This document shows positions 1-8,682 of a stretch of 35,013 nucleotides of DNA, piece after piece. Numbering within the stretch: position 1 is the stretch's first letter; the number at the start of each line of letters is the position of its first letter. The notes under the pieces were generated by a model that made no database searches, was not told where the DNA came from, and was given only the letters and a program-made list of their open reading frames with translations. This DNA is from Bacteroidota bacterium (GTDB lineage Bacteria > Bacteroidota > Bacteroidia > Bacteroidales > Lentimicrobiaceae), in contig JAEZNO010000036.1 in NCBI GenBank assembly GCA_023441805.1, forward strand, positions 1-35,013. The letters run 5' to 3'. The translations under genes were made by a program, and so were the position numbers.

Positions 1-303
1 GCCGAAAGACGTGCTGAATCAGCAGTTAAATATATCCATGATAAGGGTATAAGTAAAGAACGAATCACGGCAAAAGGTTATGGTGAGACTCAGCTTGTAA
101 ACAAGTGCTCCGACGGAGTTGATTGTAATGAAGATGAACATCAGGCCAACAGACGTACTGAGATAAAGATCACAGGTATTACCTATGAGGGTCAAAGCGA
201 AGATTATGAACCATTGGATGCTTACAAAGATGGACAAAAAATCAAGCTTAGCAGCCTCAAAAAAGATTTCTTCTCTAATTGTGCAGAAGATAAAGGGATA
301 TGA
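1..303 (+). CDS. OmpA-family outer membrane protein, C-terminal fragment (5' end outside window)
   Basis: The frame is open from base 1 and ends at TGA 301-303, giving the last 100 residues of a longer protein. The fragment reads like the second half of an OmpA C-terminal domain, which binds peptidoglycan. Visible parts are the run AESAVKYIHDKGISKERI, then AKGYGE and, near residue 50, the conserved NRRTEI stretch. Two cysteines lie in the insert CSDGVDC between the glycine-rich turn and the NRR motif. The C-terminal ~40 residues after the motif are lysine- and aspartate-rich and match nothing I recognise. In this family the domain anchors an outer-membrane barrel or a periplasmic protein to the cell wall. 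The N-terminal part is not in the window, so barrel type and repeats cannot be judged. A strong terminator follows about 110 bp downstream. Confidence 0.85.
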   Translation, partial: AERRAESAVKYIHDKGISKERITAKGYGETQLVNKCSDGVDCNEDEHQANRRTEIKITGITYEGQSEDYEPLDAYKDGQKIKLSSLKKDFFSNCAEDKGI

Positions 304-412
304 GCTAAAATTTCAGTGAAAGGATAGTTGATACCCTTGAGTAGCTGAAGAATTTGGGATCAAGTAATCCCTTTTGAAAAGTCCCCCAATAATTCTTTTT
401 AATATCGTTTCC

Positions 413-444
413 CGGGAAGCTTCTTTTAAGGCTTCCCGTTTTTT
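413..444 (+). terminator. Rho-independent terminator after the OmpA-like gene
   Basis: A perfect 8-bp inverted repeat, CGGGAAGC at 413-420 and GCTTCCCG at 431-438, encloses a 10-nt loop and is followed by six T residues at 439-444. It separates the OmpA-type gene from the next transcription unit. Confidence 0.85.
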
Positions 445-458
445 AATAATTAAATATC

Positions 459-466
459 TATATTTG
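459..466 (+). promoter_or_regulatory. Candidate -7 element for the arsC-like/fumC unit
   Basis: TATATTTG fits the Bacteroidota -7 consensus TAnnTTTG and sits about 48 nt before the GTG start at 514. A clear -33 TTTG is not visible; the expected place falls in the T-run of the preceding terminator. The assignment is an inference from the motif and position. Confidence 0.4.
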
Positions 467-513
467 TAAATAATCCTTAGAGTACCCTCATAAACCAGAT
501 ATACCAGATAATC

Positions 514-891
514 GTGGATATTTTATTCTATCATTATCCTAAATGCAAAAAATCAAGAGCTGCTCTTGATTTTATAAGGCAAAATGGCATAAATCCCTCA
601 ATAAAGCCTTATATTGAAGATGGTATTGAACCTGCATCATTAAATAAAATTTTTAGCCTCCTGAAAGTTAAACCATCAGAAATGATACGTAAGCAGGAAA
701 GCTATTATGAAGAAGAACTGAGTAATAAGGATTTTACAGAGGATGAATGGTTAGAGATATTATCAAAGTTCCCCAGACTGATAAAAAGACCTGTTATTAT
801 ATACAAAGAGCAGGCAGTACTGGGTGATCCGATACAGAATATAAATCAAATTATAACCGCATACAGAAAAGATCATGAAAACAAGAATTGA
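514..891 (+). CDS. ArsC/Spx-family thioredoxin-fold protein (arsenate reductase-like)
   Basis: This 125-residue protein has the length and pattern of the ArsC/Spx/YffB family. Cys11 lies in YPKCKKSR, where ArsC has its catalytic cysteine. Arg59 (MIRKQE) and Arg92 (KRPVIIY) match two of the three arginines that bind oxyanion in plasmid ArsC. The third is not obvious, because the sequence after the RP motif reads LGDPIQN. The fold is therefore well supported but arsenate reductase activity is not; many chromosomal members have unknown thiol functions. The start is GTG, chosen because the family begins directly with this strand-cysteine pattern and no ATG fits upstream. The last 17 bases overlap the start of fumC, so the two genes are probably translationally coupled. 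No arsenite pump or ArsR is nearby. Confidence 0.85.
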   Translation: MDILFYHYPKCKKSRAALDFIRQNGINPSIKPYIEDGIEPASLNKIFSLLKVKPSEMIRKQESYYEEELSNKDFTEDEWLEILSKFPRLIKRPVIIYKEQAVLGDPIQNINQIITAYRKDHENKN

Positions 892-2257
892 ACATGACAC
901 AATGGGCAACATTGAAGTCCCATCTGATAAATATTGGGGAGCCCAAACCCAGAGATCGCTTGAGAATTTCAAAATTGGAGATGGAAAAATGCCAATTGAG
1001 ATAATTAGAGCTTTTGCTATTCTTAAAAAAGCAGCAGCTTTGACTAACCATGAGTTGGGTGTTCTTACTGCTGAGAAAGCCGACCTTATCAGTAAAGTAT
1101 GCGATGAAATACTGGAAGGTAAACTTGATGATCAATTTCCTTTAGTTGTCTGGCAGACGGGCTCAGGCACACAATCGAATATGAATGTGAACGAAGTTAT
1201 TTCTAACCGTTCGCACGTACTCAATGGAGGTACTTTGGGCGAAGGCAAGAGTCCGGTTCATCCTAATGATGATGTCAATAAATCACAATCATCAAATGAT
1301 ACATTCCCGACAGCCATGTCGATTGCAGCATATAAGATGCTGATGGAGACAACACTTCCCGGTGCTGAATTATTAAAGCAAACACTCAGTAAGAAGGCTA
1401 GTGAGTTCAGGGATATAGTCAAAATAGGCAGAACTCATCTCATGGATGCCACTCCATTGACCTTGGGACAGGAGTTTTCAGGTTATGTTTCACAAATTGA
1501 ACATGGCATTAAGGCAATAAAAAACACATTACCTCATCTCGCTGAACTGGCTTTAGGCGGCACTGCCGTTGGTACCGGTATAAATACACCAAAAGGATAT
1601 TCCGAGAGTGTAGCCCGTCATATATCTGAATTAACAGGTTACCCGTTTATTACTGCACCTAACAAATTTGAATCACTTTCAGCACATGATGCAATAGTTG
1701 AAGCTTCGGGAGCATTAAAAACATTGGCAGTAAGCTTAATGAAAATCTCAAATGATATTCGCTTACTTGCCTCCGGTCCGAGATCTGGAATTGGTGAGAT
1801 CATATTACCTGCAAATGAACCGGGTTCATCAATTATGCCGGGTAAAGTGAATCCTACGCAAAACGAAGCTCTTACTATGGTTTGTGCTCAGGTCATCGGT
1901 TGCGATGCTGCCATTACAGTGGCCGGTACTCATGGTCATTTCCAGCTGAACGTGTTTAAACCTGTAATGATATTTAATTTCCTGATGGCAGCTCGATTAT
2001 TGGGTGATGCTTGTGTTTCATTTAATAATAACTGTGCCATCGGTATTGAAGCCAATATGCCGGTTCTCAAAAAGAACCTCGAGAATTCGCTTATGTTGGT
2101 CACTGCTCTTAATACACATATTGGTTATGAGAATGCAGCAAAAATTGCCAAGAAAGCGCATGCCGAAGGAACCACCCTACGCCAGGCAGCCTTAGAATTA
2201 GAATTAGTCACAAATGAGCAATTCGATCAATGGGTTGATCCTGCAAAAATGATTTAA
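875..2257 (+). CDS. fumC: Class II fumarate hydratase
   Basis: This 460-residue protein is a class II (iron-independent) fumarase, which interconverts fumarate and L-malate in the TCA cycle. The signature GSSIMPGKVNP is at residues 317-327 and includes the catalytic Ser318. His188 in GRTHLMDATP is the usual acid/base partner. The substrate-binding stretch SQSSNDTFPTAM is near residues 137-148. Length and N-terminus are standard for the family. Class II aspartase is the main alternative because it shares the signature, but the early residues (RIEHDTMGNIEVP) and the A-site stretch favour fumarase. The ATG lies inside the end of the preceding ArsC-like gene (17-nt overlap), so the two form an operon. 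A good terminator follows about 40 bp after the stop. Confidence 0.95.
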   Translation: MKTRIEHDTMGNIEVPSDKYWGAQTQRSLENFKIGDGKMPIEIIRAFAILKKAAALTNHELGVLTAEKADLISKVCDEILEGKLDDQFPLVVWQTGSGTQSNMNVNEVISNRSHVLNGGTLGEGKSPVHPNDDVNKSQSSNDTFPTAMSIAAYKMLMETTLPGAELLKQTLSKKASEFRDIVKIGRTHLMDATPLTLGQEFSGYVSQIEHGIKAIKNTLPHLAELALGGTAVGTGINTPKGYSESVARHISELTGYPFITAPNKFESLSAHDAIVEASGALKTLAVSLMKISNDIRLLASGPRSGIGEIILPANEPGSSIMPGKVNPTQNEALTMVCAQVIGCDAAITVAGTHGHFQLNVFKPVMIFNFLMAARLLGDACVSFNNNCAIGIEANMPVLKKNLENSLMLVTALNTHIGYENAAKIAKKAHAEGTTLRQAALELELVTNEQFDQWVDPAKMI

Positions 2258-2294
2258 AACGATGTGATTTTCAAGCCATTTATGGATGAAAAAG

Positions 2295-2327
2295 AGAAAC
2301 TATCTTATCGGTAGTTTCTTTTTTTTT
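2295..2327 (+). terminator. Rho-independent terminator after fumC
   Basis: Perfect 8-bp arms AGAAACTA (2295-2302) and TAGTTTCT (2312-2319) are followed by a run of nine T (2319-2327). The next 160 bp up to 2489, between the convergent fumC and GT39 genes, show no gene or clear structure. Confidence 0.85.
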
Positions 2328-2489
2328 AACGATATGCTGATAGGTAATATTCGCCAACATCAACAGAGGCAGTCAGGTGTACTCAGTGGAATCACCGTTG
2401 ATACCTTAATAGAACCATGGTTGATGAGCTTGTTGGTTCATTAGATCGCGGCATAAACGACTATGGCTGGTCAGTACGACGATCTCTCA

Positions 2490-4136
2490 TCACCTTTCCG
2501 GTATCACATATTCAGCAGGGGGTAATTTCTTTAAATCGTATAATTTCCAGACATAGAAATATTTAACCAGGAGGGATTGTCTGTAAATCGGGATTGTATC
2601 GGGTTCGCTTATAGTGAAATAATCAGAATAGATTAAAGTCGGATCCATGTAGTCGTAGCTTGAAGAGATAAAATATGCATCCATACCTAATTGATAACCT
2701 CCTCTGTATTCAGTAATCCAGGCATATTTATGAGTCCTCTCGATTGGTGCCATGGTCATTACTCTTATTCCGGAAGGCTTGCCGACATAATAATCGAGGT
2801 TAGCGGCAGGAAACCAACGGTGCGACAATATTACAACACTTGAATCTACTTTATCCTGAACTAAATCATCGTAATACAACTCTCTGAAATCGTGGCTTAA
2901 TTGCTTCCATCCATACATATCAAGTGTAATGTCCTTTAATCCTAATCTCTTCCCGGTAACGGGATTGATGCCTTTATTAAAAAAGACATTGTAATTCAAT
3001 TGAGTAAGAGCCAAACCTATAACTATAATGAGAAATCCGGCAGCATATCGGACAGGCATGGGAAGTAAGGCACCAATTTTCCCACCTAAGGTTTTTCTCC
3101 TGATCCATAAAGCAGCTAACGGAATCAGGGTCAGATATGCCGGTCCGGTCCAATGGGGTAATGTCGACCGGAATAGTGAAATTCCAAGAAATATGATGAT
3201 AAGAGGTAAAGCTATGCAGACTAATAATAGCCCGATATCATTTTTTGTCTTCAATTTACCTTTAAAGAATGCAATTAAAGCTGTTACAGTGATTACAACA
3301 GTGATGGGATTATTATAAAGTATTTGACCGGCAATTTCAGTAGCGAAGCTCCCAAAACGGAACAGCTGATCTCTAACCTCAACTCTCTCAGTATGGAAAG
3401 TAAAGCTGATAAATTGGTTGTTGATGTTCCAGATAATCACAGGTAAGAAGCAAGCCAGTGCTATTAATCCAGCTGCCCAAATATACCATTTTGTCAGATA
3501 GTTTCTATGCTTAAACATCCATAGTAAACTTCCTGCAAGAATAAAAATTGAAGTGTATTTCGATAACAATGCTAATCCGATAGCCAACCCGGCAAGTAAC
3601 ATTGCGTAGACATTTGACTGCTTAACATCTTTATTACCGATAGGAGTGGATTGTTTATCTGAACTCCATAATTCATCACCACTGTTATATCTTACAGATT
3701 TAATAATCAATAAGATACTCAGCAACCAGAAGAACGTCTGAGGTCCATCAGGCATCATGAAAATACCTGTAATTACGAAACCATAAATTGATATAGTGTA
3801 TAAAAGGGCAGCATACCATCCGGTTACTTTATCTTCGAGTTCCTTTCCGATATGATATATTACTATTATTGAAAGAGTGCCAAATACTACAGCTCCCATC
3901 CTTATCCACCCTTCAGCATCAAATAACAAGTCAAGAGTAAAAAACTGGATTACCCACCCAACCATGGGAGGGTGATCAAAATGGCTTAAGTCGGGATAGA
4001 GGGCATAGGTAATGTAATAAACTTCATCATTGCCAAGCTCAACAGAAAAAGCCAAAATTACCCTAAGAAAAAATGATGCGATAACAAGTAGAGGTAATCT
4101 GTACCTGAGTATAAAGTTGCGATTAATGAAAGCCAC
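2490..4136 (-). CDS. GT39/ArnT-type membrane glycosyltransferase
   Basis: This 548-residue integral membrane protein has a first hydrophobic segment at about residues 14-32. The acidic pair Asp38-Glu39 follows in GNDEVYY, then the HFDHPPMVGW stretch at residues 52-61. This order is typical of the PMT/ArnT (GT39, GT-C fold) superfamily, where the acidic residue in the first external loop is catalytic and the sugar donor is a polyprenyl-phosphate sugar. Many hydrophobic helices follow to about residue 400, then a soluble C-terminal part of about 140 residues. The acceptor cannot be told: lipid A, protein or another envelope glycan are all possible. The gene starts 19 bp after the stop of the upstream GH30 gene on the same strand, so the two are probably co-transcribed. 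That is an unusual partner for a secreted glycosidase. Confidence 0.85.
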   Translation of the reverse strand: MAFINRNFILRYRLPLLVIASFFLRVILAFSVELGNDEVYYITYALYPDLSHFDHPPMVGWVIQFFTLDLLFDAEGWIRMGAVVFGTLSIIVIYHIGKELEDKVTGWYAALLYTISIYGFVITGIFMMPDGPQTFFWLLSILLIIKSVRYNSGDELWSSDKQSTPIGNKDVKQSNVYAMLLAGLAIGLALLSKYTSIFILAGSLLWMFKHRNYLTKWYIWAAGLIALACFLPVIIWNINNQFISFTFHTERVEVRDQLFRFGSFATEIAGQILYNNPITVVITVTALIAFFKGKLKTKNDIGLLLVCIALPLIIIFLGISLFRSTLPHWTGPAYLTLIPLAALWIRRKTLGGKIGALLPMPVRYAAGFLIIVIGLALTQLNYNVFFNKGINPVTGKRLGLKDITLDMYGWKQLSHDFRELYYDDLVQDKVDSSVVILSHRWFPAANLDYYVGKPSGIRVMTMAPIERTHKYAWITEYRGGYQLGMDAYFISSSYDYMDPTLIYSDYFTISEPDTIPIYRQSLLVKYFYVWKLYDLKKLPPAEYVIPER

Positions 4137-4155
4137 TAATTAAACAAGTATTATC

Positions 4156-5610
4156 TTAAAAAACCATGGTTGATATACTGTGAGGAAGACTTTTAACAGG
4201 AACTGCCTGACCGTCGACCCAAAGGAAGTAATCTGTCTCTTTGTCTGTCTTGTTCATTACAACAACTACAACAGACCCATCCGGATTAATAAAAGCGGTA
4301 GACAATAACTGACTTCTGCTTGGAGATGCAATAATTCGTTTAGCACCTGGTTTAATGAACTTTGAGAAATGACCAATGTAATAATATGAATTGGTATATT
4401 TCACTTCCCCGGTCCGGGTATCACCATGTATTGGGGCAAAGCAGAAATTGCCAACGTGATTAGGACCTCCGATTTCGTCAAGTAAGATATTCCAATCAGT
4501 CCACCCTTCGGCACCATTATTAAAATCATGTATCATTGATTCGCCATATTCCTCTCCAAGCGACCACATTTCATATTCCTCAGGATTAAAATCCTCAGCA
4601 GTGCCTTCAGTAAACATCAGGTGGATATCAGGGAAAGCTTCTTTCACCCTCCGAAGGTTATCATACATTGGCAATCCACCGCTCCAGTCCTCGTACCAGT
4701 GGAATCCAAGTCCCCACACATACTTCTTAACTTCAGGATCGCTAAAGTAGGTTTGTGCTCTTTGGTAAATGAGGTCACGGTTATGATCCCACATGAGTAT
4801 TTTCTTATCCTGGAAGCCAGCTTTATGCATTGTTGGGCCAAGGTTTTTTACAAGGAAATCTTTTTCCTCTTCAGCGGTGAAAATGCAACTTTCCCATGTT
4901 TGTTTAGCCATGGGTTCATTCTGAATGGTAATACCCCAAACAGGCATTCCCTCTTTTTCATATGCCTGTATGAATTTCACAAAATAATTTGCCCACGATT
5001 GATAAAACTCCGGCAGTAGTTTACCACCCTGAAGCATAGTATTTGTATTTTTCATAAATGCAGGCGGACTCCATGGACTAGCGTATAACAGGAGTGATCC
5101 TCCGGCTTTGGCAGTAGCCTTTTTTATTAGTGGAATTTTATATTGCAGGTCGTGCTCAATAGTAAAGCTCTTTAGCTCAGCATCACCTTCATTTATGTAA
5201 GTATAACTTCCACTTGAAAAATCACAGCTGTGTATTGTAGTTCGGGCAAGAGTATATCCTATTCCTTTATTTTGATCGAAATAGGCGGTTAATATTTCTT
5301 CTTGTTTATCAGCAGGTAGTTTAGCAAATGTCTCAGCTGAAGCATCGGTTATAGCACCGCCAATTCCTATGAAATCCTGAAAAGTCTTATTTGGATCAAC
5401 AAAAACGCAAATTTGACTTTCAAGAGGTTGCCCAAAGGGTTTGAATGTTTCAGATGCATTTTGCGATAGCCGCATATCGGTATTAGCGGCTGTAGTATAA
5501 ATGGTTACTTTCTTGTCTGCAGGGGCAGGGATTTGCTTGTTTTGCGCATTTAAATTCAGATTTGCCGTAAGCAGACAACATGCAATGATGGTAACAGTTA
5601 TGTACTTCAT
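4156..5610 (-). CDS. Secreted GH30-family beta-glycosidase
   Basis: This 484-residue protein has a cleavable-type signal peptide (about residues 1-22) and then a GH30 core. FIGIGGAITDASAET (residues 80-94) is the typical GH30 entry strand. Glu232 in TIQNEP is the predicted acid/base and Glu335 in MFTEGTAE the predicted nucleophile, both at the ends of beta strands. SPWSPPAFMK (179-188) and the WGLGFHWYEDW stretch (299-309) also fit. GH30 members in Bacteroidota laminarin loci usually act as exo-beta-1,6-glucosidases or glucosylceramidase-like enzymes; the exact linkage is not proven by sequence. No lipobox precedes a cysteine at a mature N-terminus, so it is probably periplasmic or secreted, unlike the lipoprotein GH30 at 13.2 kb. 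It is divergently transcribed from the PUL and leads into the GT39 gene. Confidence 0.92.
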   Translation of the reverse strand: MKYITVTIIACCLLTANLNLNAQNKQIPAPADKKVTIYTTAANTDMRLSQNASETFKPFGQPLESQICVFVDPNKTFQDFIGIGGAITDASAETFAKLPADKQEEILTAYFDQNKGIGYTLARTTIHSCDFSSGSYTYINEGDAELKSFTIEHDLQYKIPLIKKATAKAGGSLLLYASPWSPPAFMKNTNTMLQGGKLLPEFYQSWANYFVKFIQAYEKEGMPVWGITIQNEPMAKQTWESCIFTAEEEKDFLVKNLGPTMHKAGFQDKKILMWDHNRDLIYQRAQTYFSDPEVKKYVWGLGFHWYEDWSGGLPMYDNLRRVKEAFPDIHLMFTEGTAEDFNPEEYEMWSLGEEYGESMIHDFNNGAEGWTDWNILLDEIGGPNHVGNFCFAPIHGDTRTGEVKYTNSYYYIGHFSKFIKPGAKRIIASPSRSQLLSTAFINPDGSVVVVVMNKTDKETDYFLWVDGQAVPVKSLPHSISTMVF

Positions 5611-5914
5611 TGTTTAAGAATTTTAATTATGTAAAGATACCGGTTTTAGCTCTCCTTATAACACTGCTTTGAATATTAAGATTTTACGTTTTGATAAATA
5701 ATTTCACTTAAAATTAATCAGATTCGAGAAAATTTAAGCAATTTTTAAAGATTAATGCCGTATTATTTGTTATATGGGCTAAACCTCGTTATCTTTGTGT
5801 GAACAGGTTACTGGGTCTCAACGTCTCAGAAGTTATTTTTGTTATAAGACAATTGTAACACAGTTATAGATTAACAGTTATCATTAATTAATTAAACAAA
5901 ACCAACTAAAAACC
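5611..5914. other. Divergent intergenic control region between GH30 and the PUL
   Basis: This AT-rich 304-bp stretch separates two divergent units and has no reading frame worth calling. On the plus strand it holds a full candidate promoter (5766-5797). On the minus strand a weaker -7-like element, TATCTTTA (5632-5639 complement), lies about 22 bp from the GH30 start, with no clear -33. No long inverted or direct repeat that would mark an operator was seen. Confidence 0.6.
5766..5797 (+). promoter_or_regulatory. Bacteroidota-type promoter for the plus-strand PUL
   Basis: TTTG at 5766-5769 and TATCTTTG at 5790-5797 match the -33 (TTTG) and -7 (TAnnTTTG) elements known from Bacteroides, with the usual spacer of 20 bp. 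It leaves a leader of roughly 110 nt before the ATG at 5915. This is the best complete promoter in the window. Confidence 0.7.
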
Positions 5915-7687
5915 ATGAAACAGACATTAAAACTCAGCTGGGTGTTAATAGCACTCTTGGCTTTAACAGTTGTTACATCTTGTAAAAAAGATGATGACGA
6001 TGATGTGACTGAACCTACGGCAGGATTTACTTATCAGATTGATGCTACAAACCCAATGTTAGTGCATTTTACCAACACATCGGTAAATGCAACATCCTAT
6101 AAATGGGATTTTGGTGATGGAAATACCTCCAATGATAAAGATCCCGACCATGAGTACACTTCCTCAGGTACTTTTAATGTAAAATTGACTGCATCAAATG
6201 GTGGAAGTTCTGATGTTATTACAATTCCTATAATGGTTTCAAACCCGGATGCACTAAAAGACATATTAACAGGTGGAGATCAGAAAACCTGGAGGTTAAC
6301 AAGATCTTCAAGTGGTGTTTTCCCGCTAGAAGTCGGTCCACAAGATCACTCTACAATTTGGTGGAGTTTTGGAGGAAATTCTCCTTTGGTAGAACGTTTA
6401 TGTTTGCTTAATGATGATTGGACTTTCAAAGATGATGGTACAATGGAATTCAGGGCAAATGGAGACTACTGGGGTGAAGAATTTGTTGGCGATGTCAGGA
6501 TATTTGCAGCAGACTTAGCCAACAAGTGTAATTCGACTGATGATATGCGCGGACCTAATGGTGAGGATCTTTCTGTATGGGGTGATGGAGACCATCAATT
6601 CTCAGTTGCAGGTGGTAAATTAACTGTAACAGGTTTAGGTGCATATATCGGACTGGTTAAAATCGGAACAGGTAAGGAAGTTACCGTACCACAGGAATCA
6701 GTAACATACGACATCGTCTCACTGACTGAAGGTACTGTCGATTCTTTGATAATTGAATCGAAATATACAACAGGTGACGGACAACCAGCTTATTGGAGAG
6801 TAGTATTAGTTCATTATGACAATCCTGAAGATGAACCTGATCTTCCAACAGGAACACCTCCTGAAGCTAATTTCCAAATTGCAGCCAATGCAATGACTGT
6901 TACTTTCACCAACACATCAATAAAAGAGCCTGATACTTACGTATGGAATTTTGGTGATGGTTCTGCTGAATCAACAGAAGTTAATCCAACGCATACTTAT
7001 ACGACACCGGGTATCTATGAAGTAACTTTAACTGCATCAAATGAGAATGGCTCGAATACAGCTGCTGCAATTGTGTTAGCAAGCGAAACTGAACTCACTG
7101 AAGCTGATCTGCTTGGAACATGGAAAATTCGGGTAGCTGAAAAATCTATATTTGTAGGTCCTAATTTGGGCTTAAGTCACTGGTGGAGTGTTCCTTTGAA
7201 TTTCCTTACTGAAGGTGGCGGAAATGAGACTGAAGACTGGAGATGTATGACAGATGACGAATTCATTTTCAGTACTGGCGGTGTTTATGAATATAAGACC
7301 AATGGATCTGCAAGGAATGATGGTTATATGGGATCTCCCAACGGTTGCTGGTCAGATGAACAAATAGCCGCTAGTGGCAATGGTGCCGCATTTGGTTCAA
7401 ATGTTCACTCTTATGTATTGAATGCCAATGGTGCTGAACAAACTCTCGTCCTCACCAATGGTGCAACAGGAGCTGCCTTTGTTGGATTCTATAAAGGCTA
7501 TTATGGAGGCGAAAATATAAATAACAATGACGCACCAAATGGCGGCAATACAACAAATCAATACCAGGTAATGGGATACGGAACAATTGACGGCGTCGAT
7601 TACCTGTACTTGTCAGTTGACTTAAATGGAGCTGAAGATGCAGGTAGTGCCTGGTCAGTTATCCTTCAAAGAGAAGCTGCAAGATAA
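5915..7687 (+). CDS. Two-PKD-domain surface lipoprotein, probable glycan-binding protein of the PUL
   Basis: This 590-residue lipoprotein has a signal ending at Cys23 in VTSCKKDDDDD; acidic residues after the cysteine are typical of surface-exported lipoproteins in this phylum. Two PKD domains are visible by their core motifs, YKWDFGDGN near residues 62-70 and YVWNFGDGS near 341-349. Each PKD is followed by a longer, aromatic-rich module (about 105-300 and 390-590). The two modules resemble each other: both begin with a TW+hydrophobic strand, carry a WW pair about 25 residues later, and then a tryptophan/acidic stretch. The protein thus looks like a duplicated PKD-plus-binding-module unit. 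There is no catalytic motif that I recognise. As first gene of the PUL, before GH16 and SusCD, a role in capturing beta-glucan at the cell surface is the likely reading (inference). Confidence 0.85.
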   Translation: MKQTLKLSWVLIALLALTVVTSCKKDDDDDVTEPTAGFTYQIDATNPMLVHFTNTSVNATSYKWDFGDGNTSNDKDPDHEYTSSGTFNVKLTASNGGSSDVITIPIMVSNPDALKDILTGGDQKTWRLTRSSSGVFPLEVGPQDHSTIWWSFGGNSPLVERLCLLNDDWTFKDDGTMEFRANGDYWGEEFVGDVRIFAADLANKCNSTDDMRGPNGEDLSVWGDGDHQFSVAGGKLTVTGLGAYIGLVKIGTGKEVTVPQESVTYDIVSLTEGTVDSLIIESKYTTGDGQPAYWRVVLVHYDNPEDEPDLPTGTPPEANFQIAANAMTVTFTNTSIKEPDTYVWNFGDGSAESTEVNPTHTYTTPGIYEVTLTASNENGSNTAAAIVLASETELTEADLLGTWKIRVAEKSIFVGPNLGLSHWWSVPLNFLTEGGGNETEDWRCMTDDEFIFSTGGVYEYKTNGSARNDGYMGSPNGCWSDEQIAASGNGAAFGSNVHSYVLNANGAEQTLVLTNGATGAAFVGFYKGYYGGENINNNDAPNGGNTTNQYQVMGYGTIDGVDYLYLSVDLNGAEDAGSAWSVILQREAAR

Positions 7688-7707
7688 TATTTGCAATTGT
7701 TCTTAAT

Positions 7708-7748
7708 AAATCAAGAGTGGGATTTTAAGTAAATCTCACTCTTGATTT
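7708..7748 (+). terminator. Strong hairpin between the PKD lipoprotein and GH16 genes
   Basis: Arms of 15 bp, AAATCAAGAGTGGGA (7708-7722) and TCTCACTCTTGATTT (7734-7748), pair with a single G-U, leaving an 11-nt loop. No proper T-run follows (GTTTATAG), so it may be a partial terminator, an mRNA-stabilising 3' hairpin or a processing site rather than a full stop. Confidence 0.65.
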
Positions 7749-7768
7749 GTTTATAGTTGATTCATTCT

Positions 7769-7782
7769 CTGAAATATTTCAG
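7769..7782. promoter_or_regulatory. Perfect 14-bp palindrome upstream of GH16
   Basis: CTGAAATATTTCAG is exactly self-complementary and lies 23 bp before the GH16 start codon. It could be an operator for a dimeric regulator, but no such regulator is encoded nearby and chance is possible in AT-rich sequence. Confidence 0.3.
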
Positions 7783-7805
7783 TACTAACCATAATTTGAC
7801 AATCT

Positions 7806-8606
7806 ATGAGGAGTGTTTTTTCGCTTGCTTTTATTTTAATAACCAGCATTTCATGCTCACAGACAAGTGAGAAGCTTGTATGGAGTGATGAATTTGATGG
7901 CGTCGGAGCACCTGATACATCCAAATGGTCATATAATCTTGGCTCAAGCGGATGGGGGAATAATGAAGTTCAGAACTATAGTGACGATTTGACGAATTCT
8001 CGTCAAGAGAATGGAAAATTGATCATACAGGCAATTAAAAAAGATGGGAGTTGGACATCTGCCAGACTGGTTACAGAGAAGAAATTTGAATTTACTTACG
8101 GGAAGGTAGTTTTTAGAGCTAAACTGCCATCAGGAAGTGGCACCTGGCCGGCATTATGGATGCTCGGCAATAATGCAGATAAACTTGGCTGGCCCGGTTG
8201 TGGCGAAATTGATGTAATGGAACATGTTGGAAGACGTCCTGCAGTAATCCAGGCTGCTATGCATACTCCATCCAGTTATGGTAATACTGTCAATTTAGGT
8301 TATACTTCAGTAGAAGATTATGATACCGAATTCCACTTGTATGAAGCAAACTGGACTCCTGACAAGATAGAGTTCAGCGTTGATGATAAATTGTTTTACA
8401 CTTATAATCCTGCTGTTAAGGACAAAGAAACATGGCCATTAGACCATCCTTTCTTCATAATTGTAAACATAGCAATGGGTGGCAACTTTGGGAGTGATCC
8501 CAAATTTGAGACTAACAATTTAAAGAATGGTATAGACCCATCACTTGAAAAAGTAACTATGGAAATTGATTATATAAGGGTTTATCAGTTGGATAAAAGT
8601 AATTAA
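7806..8606 (+). CDS. GH16 endo-beta-glucanase lipoprotein (laminarinase-type)
   Basis: This 266-residue enzyme has a short lipoprotein signal (SISC, Cys17) and a single GH16 catalytic domain to the C-terminus. The catalytic motif is GEIDVMEH, with nucleophile Glu134, Asp136 and acid/base Glu139. The extra Met between the acidic pair gives the beta-bulge form EIDxxE found in laminarinases, rather than the regular-strand form of lichenases. Other family strands are WSDEF (26-30), GGNF in the later part and the final MEIDYIRVYQ. The domain is compact with no carbohydrate-binding module. GH16 laminarinases hydrolyse internal beta-1,3 (or mixed beta-1,3/1,4) glucan bonds. The gene lies 118 bp after the PKD lipoprotein and 76 bp before susC, so it belongs to this PUL. 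Of the two GH16 genes in the window this is the shorter. Confidence 0.93.
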   Translation: MRSVFSLAFILITSISCSQTSEKLVWSDEFDGVGAPDTSKWSYNLGSSGWGNNEVQNYSDDLTNSRQENGKLIIQAIKKDGSWTSARLVTEKKFEFTYGKVVFRAKLPSGSGTWPALWMLGNNADKLGWPGCGEIDVMEHVGRRPAVIQAAMHTPSSYGNTVNLGYTSVEDYDTEFHLYEANWTPDKIEFSVDDKLFYTYNPAVKDKETWPLDHPFFIIVNIAMGGNFGSDPKFETNNLKNGIDPSLEKVTMEIDYIRVYQLDKSN

Positions 8607-8682
8607 TTGCATATATTTACATATTGGATATTGATGTATCCATTATCTGGAAAAACTCAACTATTAATATAAATAAACAACT

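Noticed and set aside
514..891. Arsenic resistance locus
   Set aside because: Only one ArsC/Spx-like protein is present, one of the expected arginines is not evident, and no arsenite transporter, ArsR or methyltransferase is nearby.
2328..2489. Possible small gene or remnant between fumC and GT39
   Set aside because: Short frames exist on both strands but none has a recognisable motif or start context.
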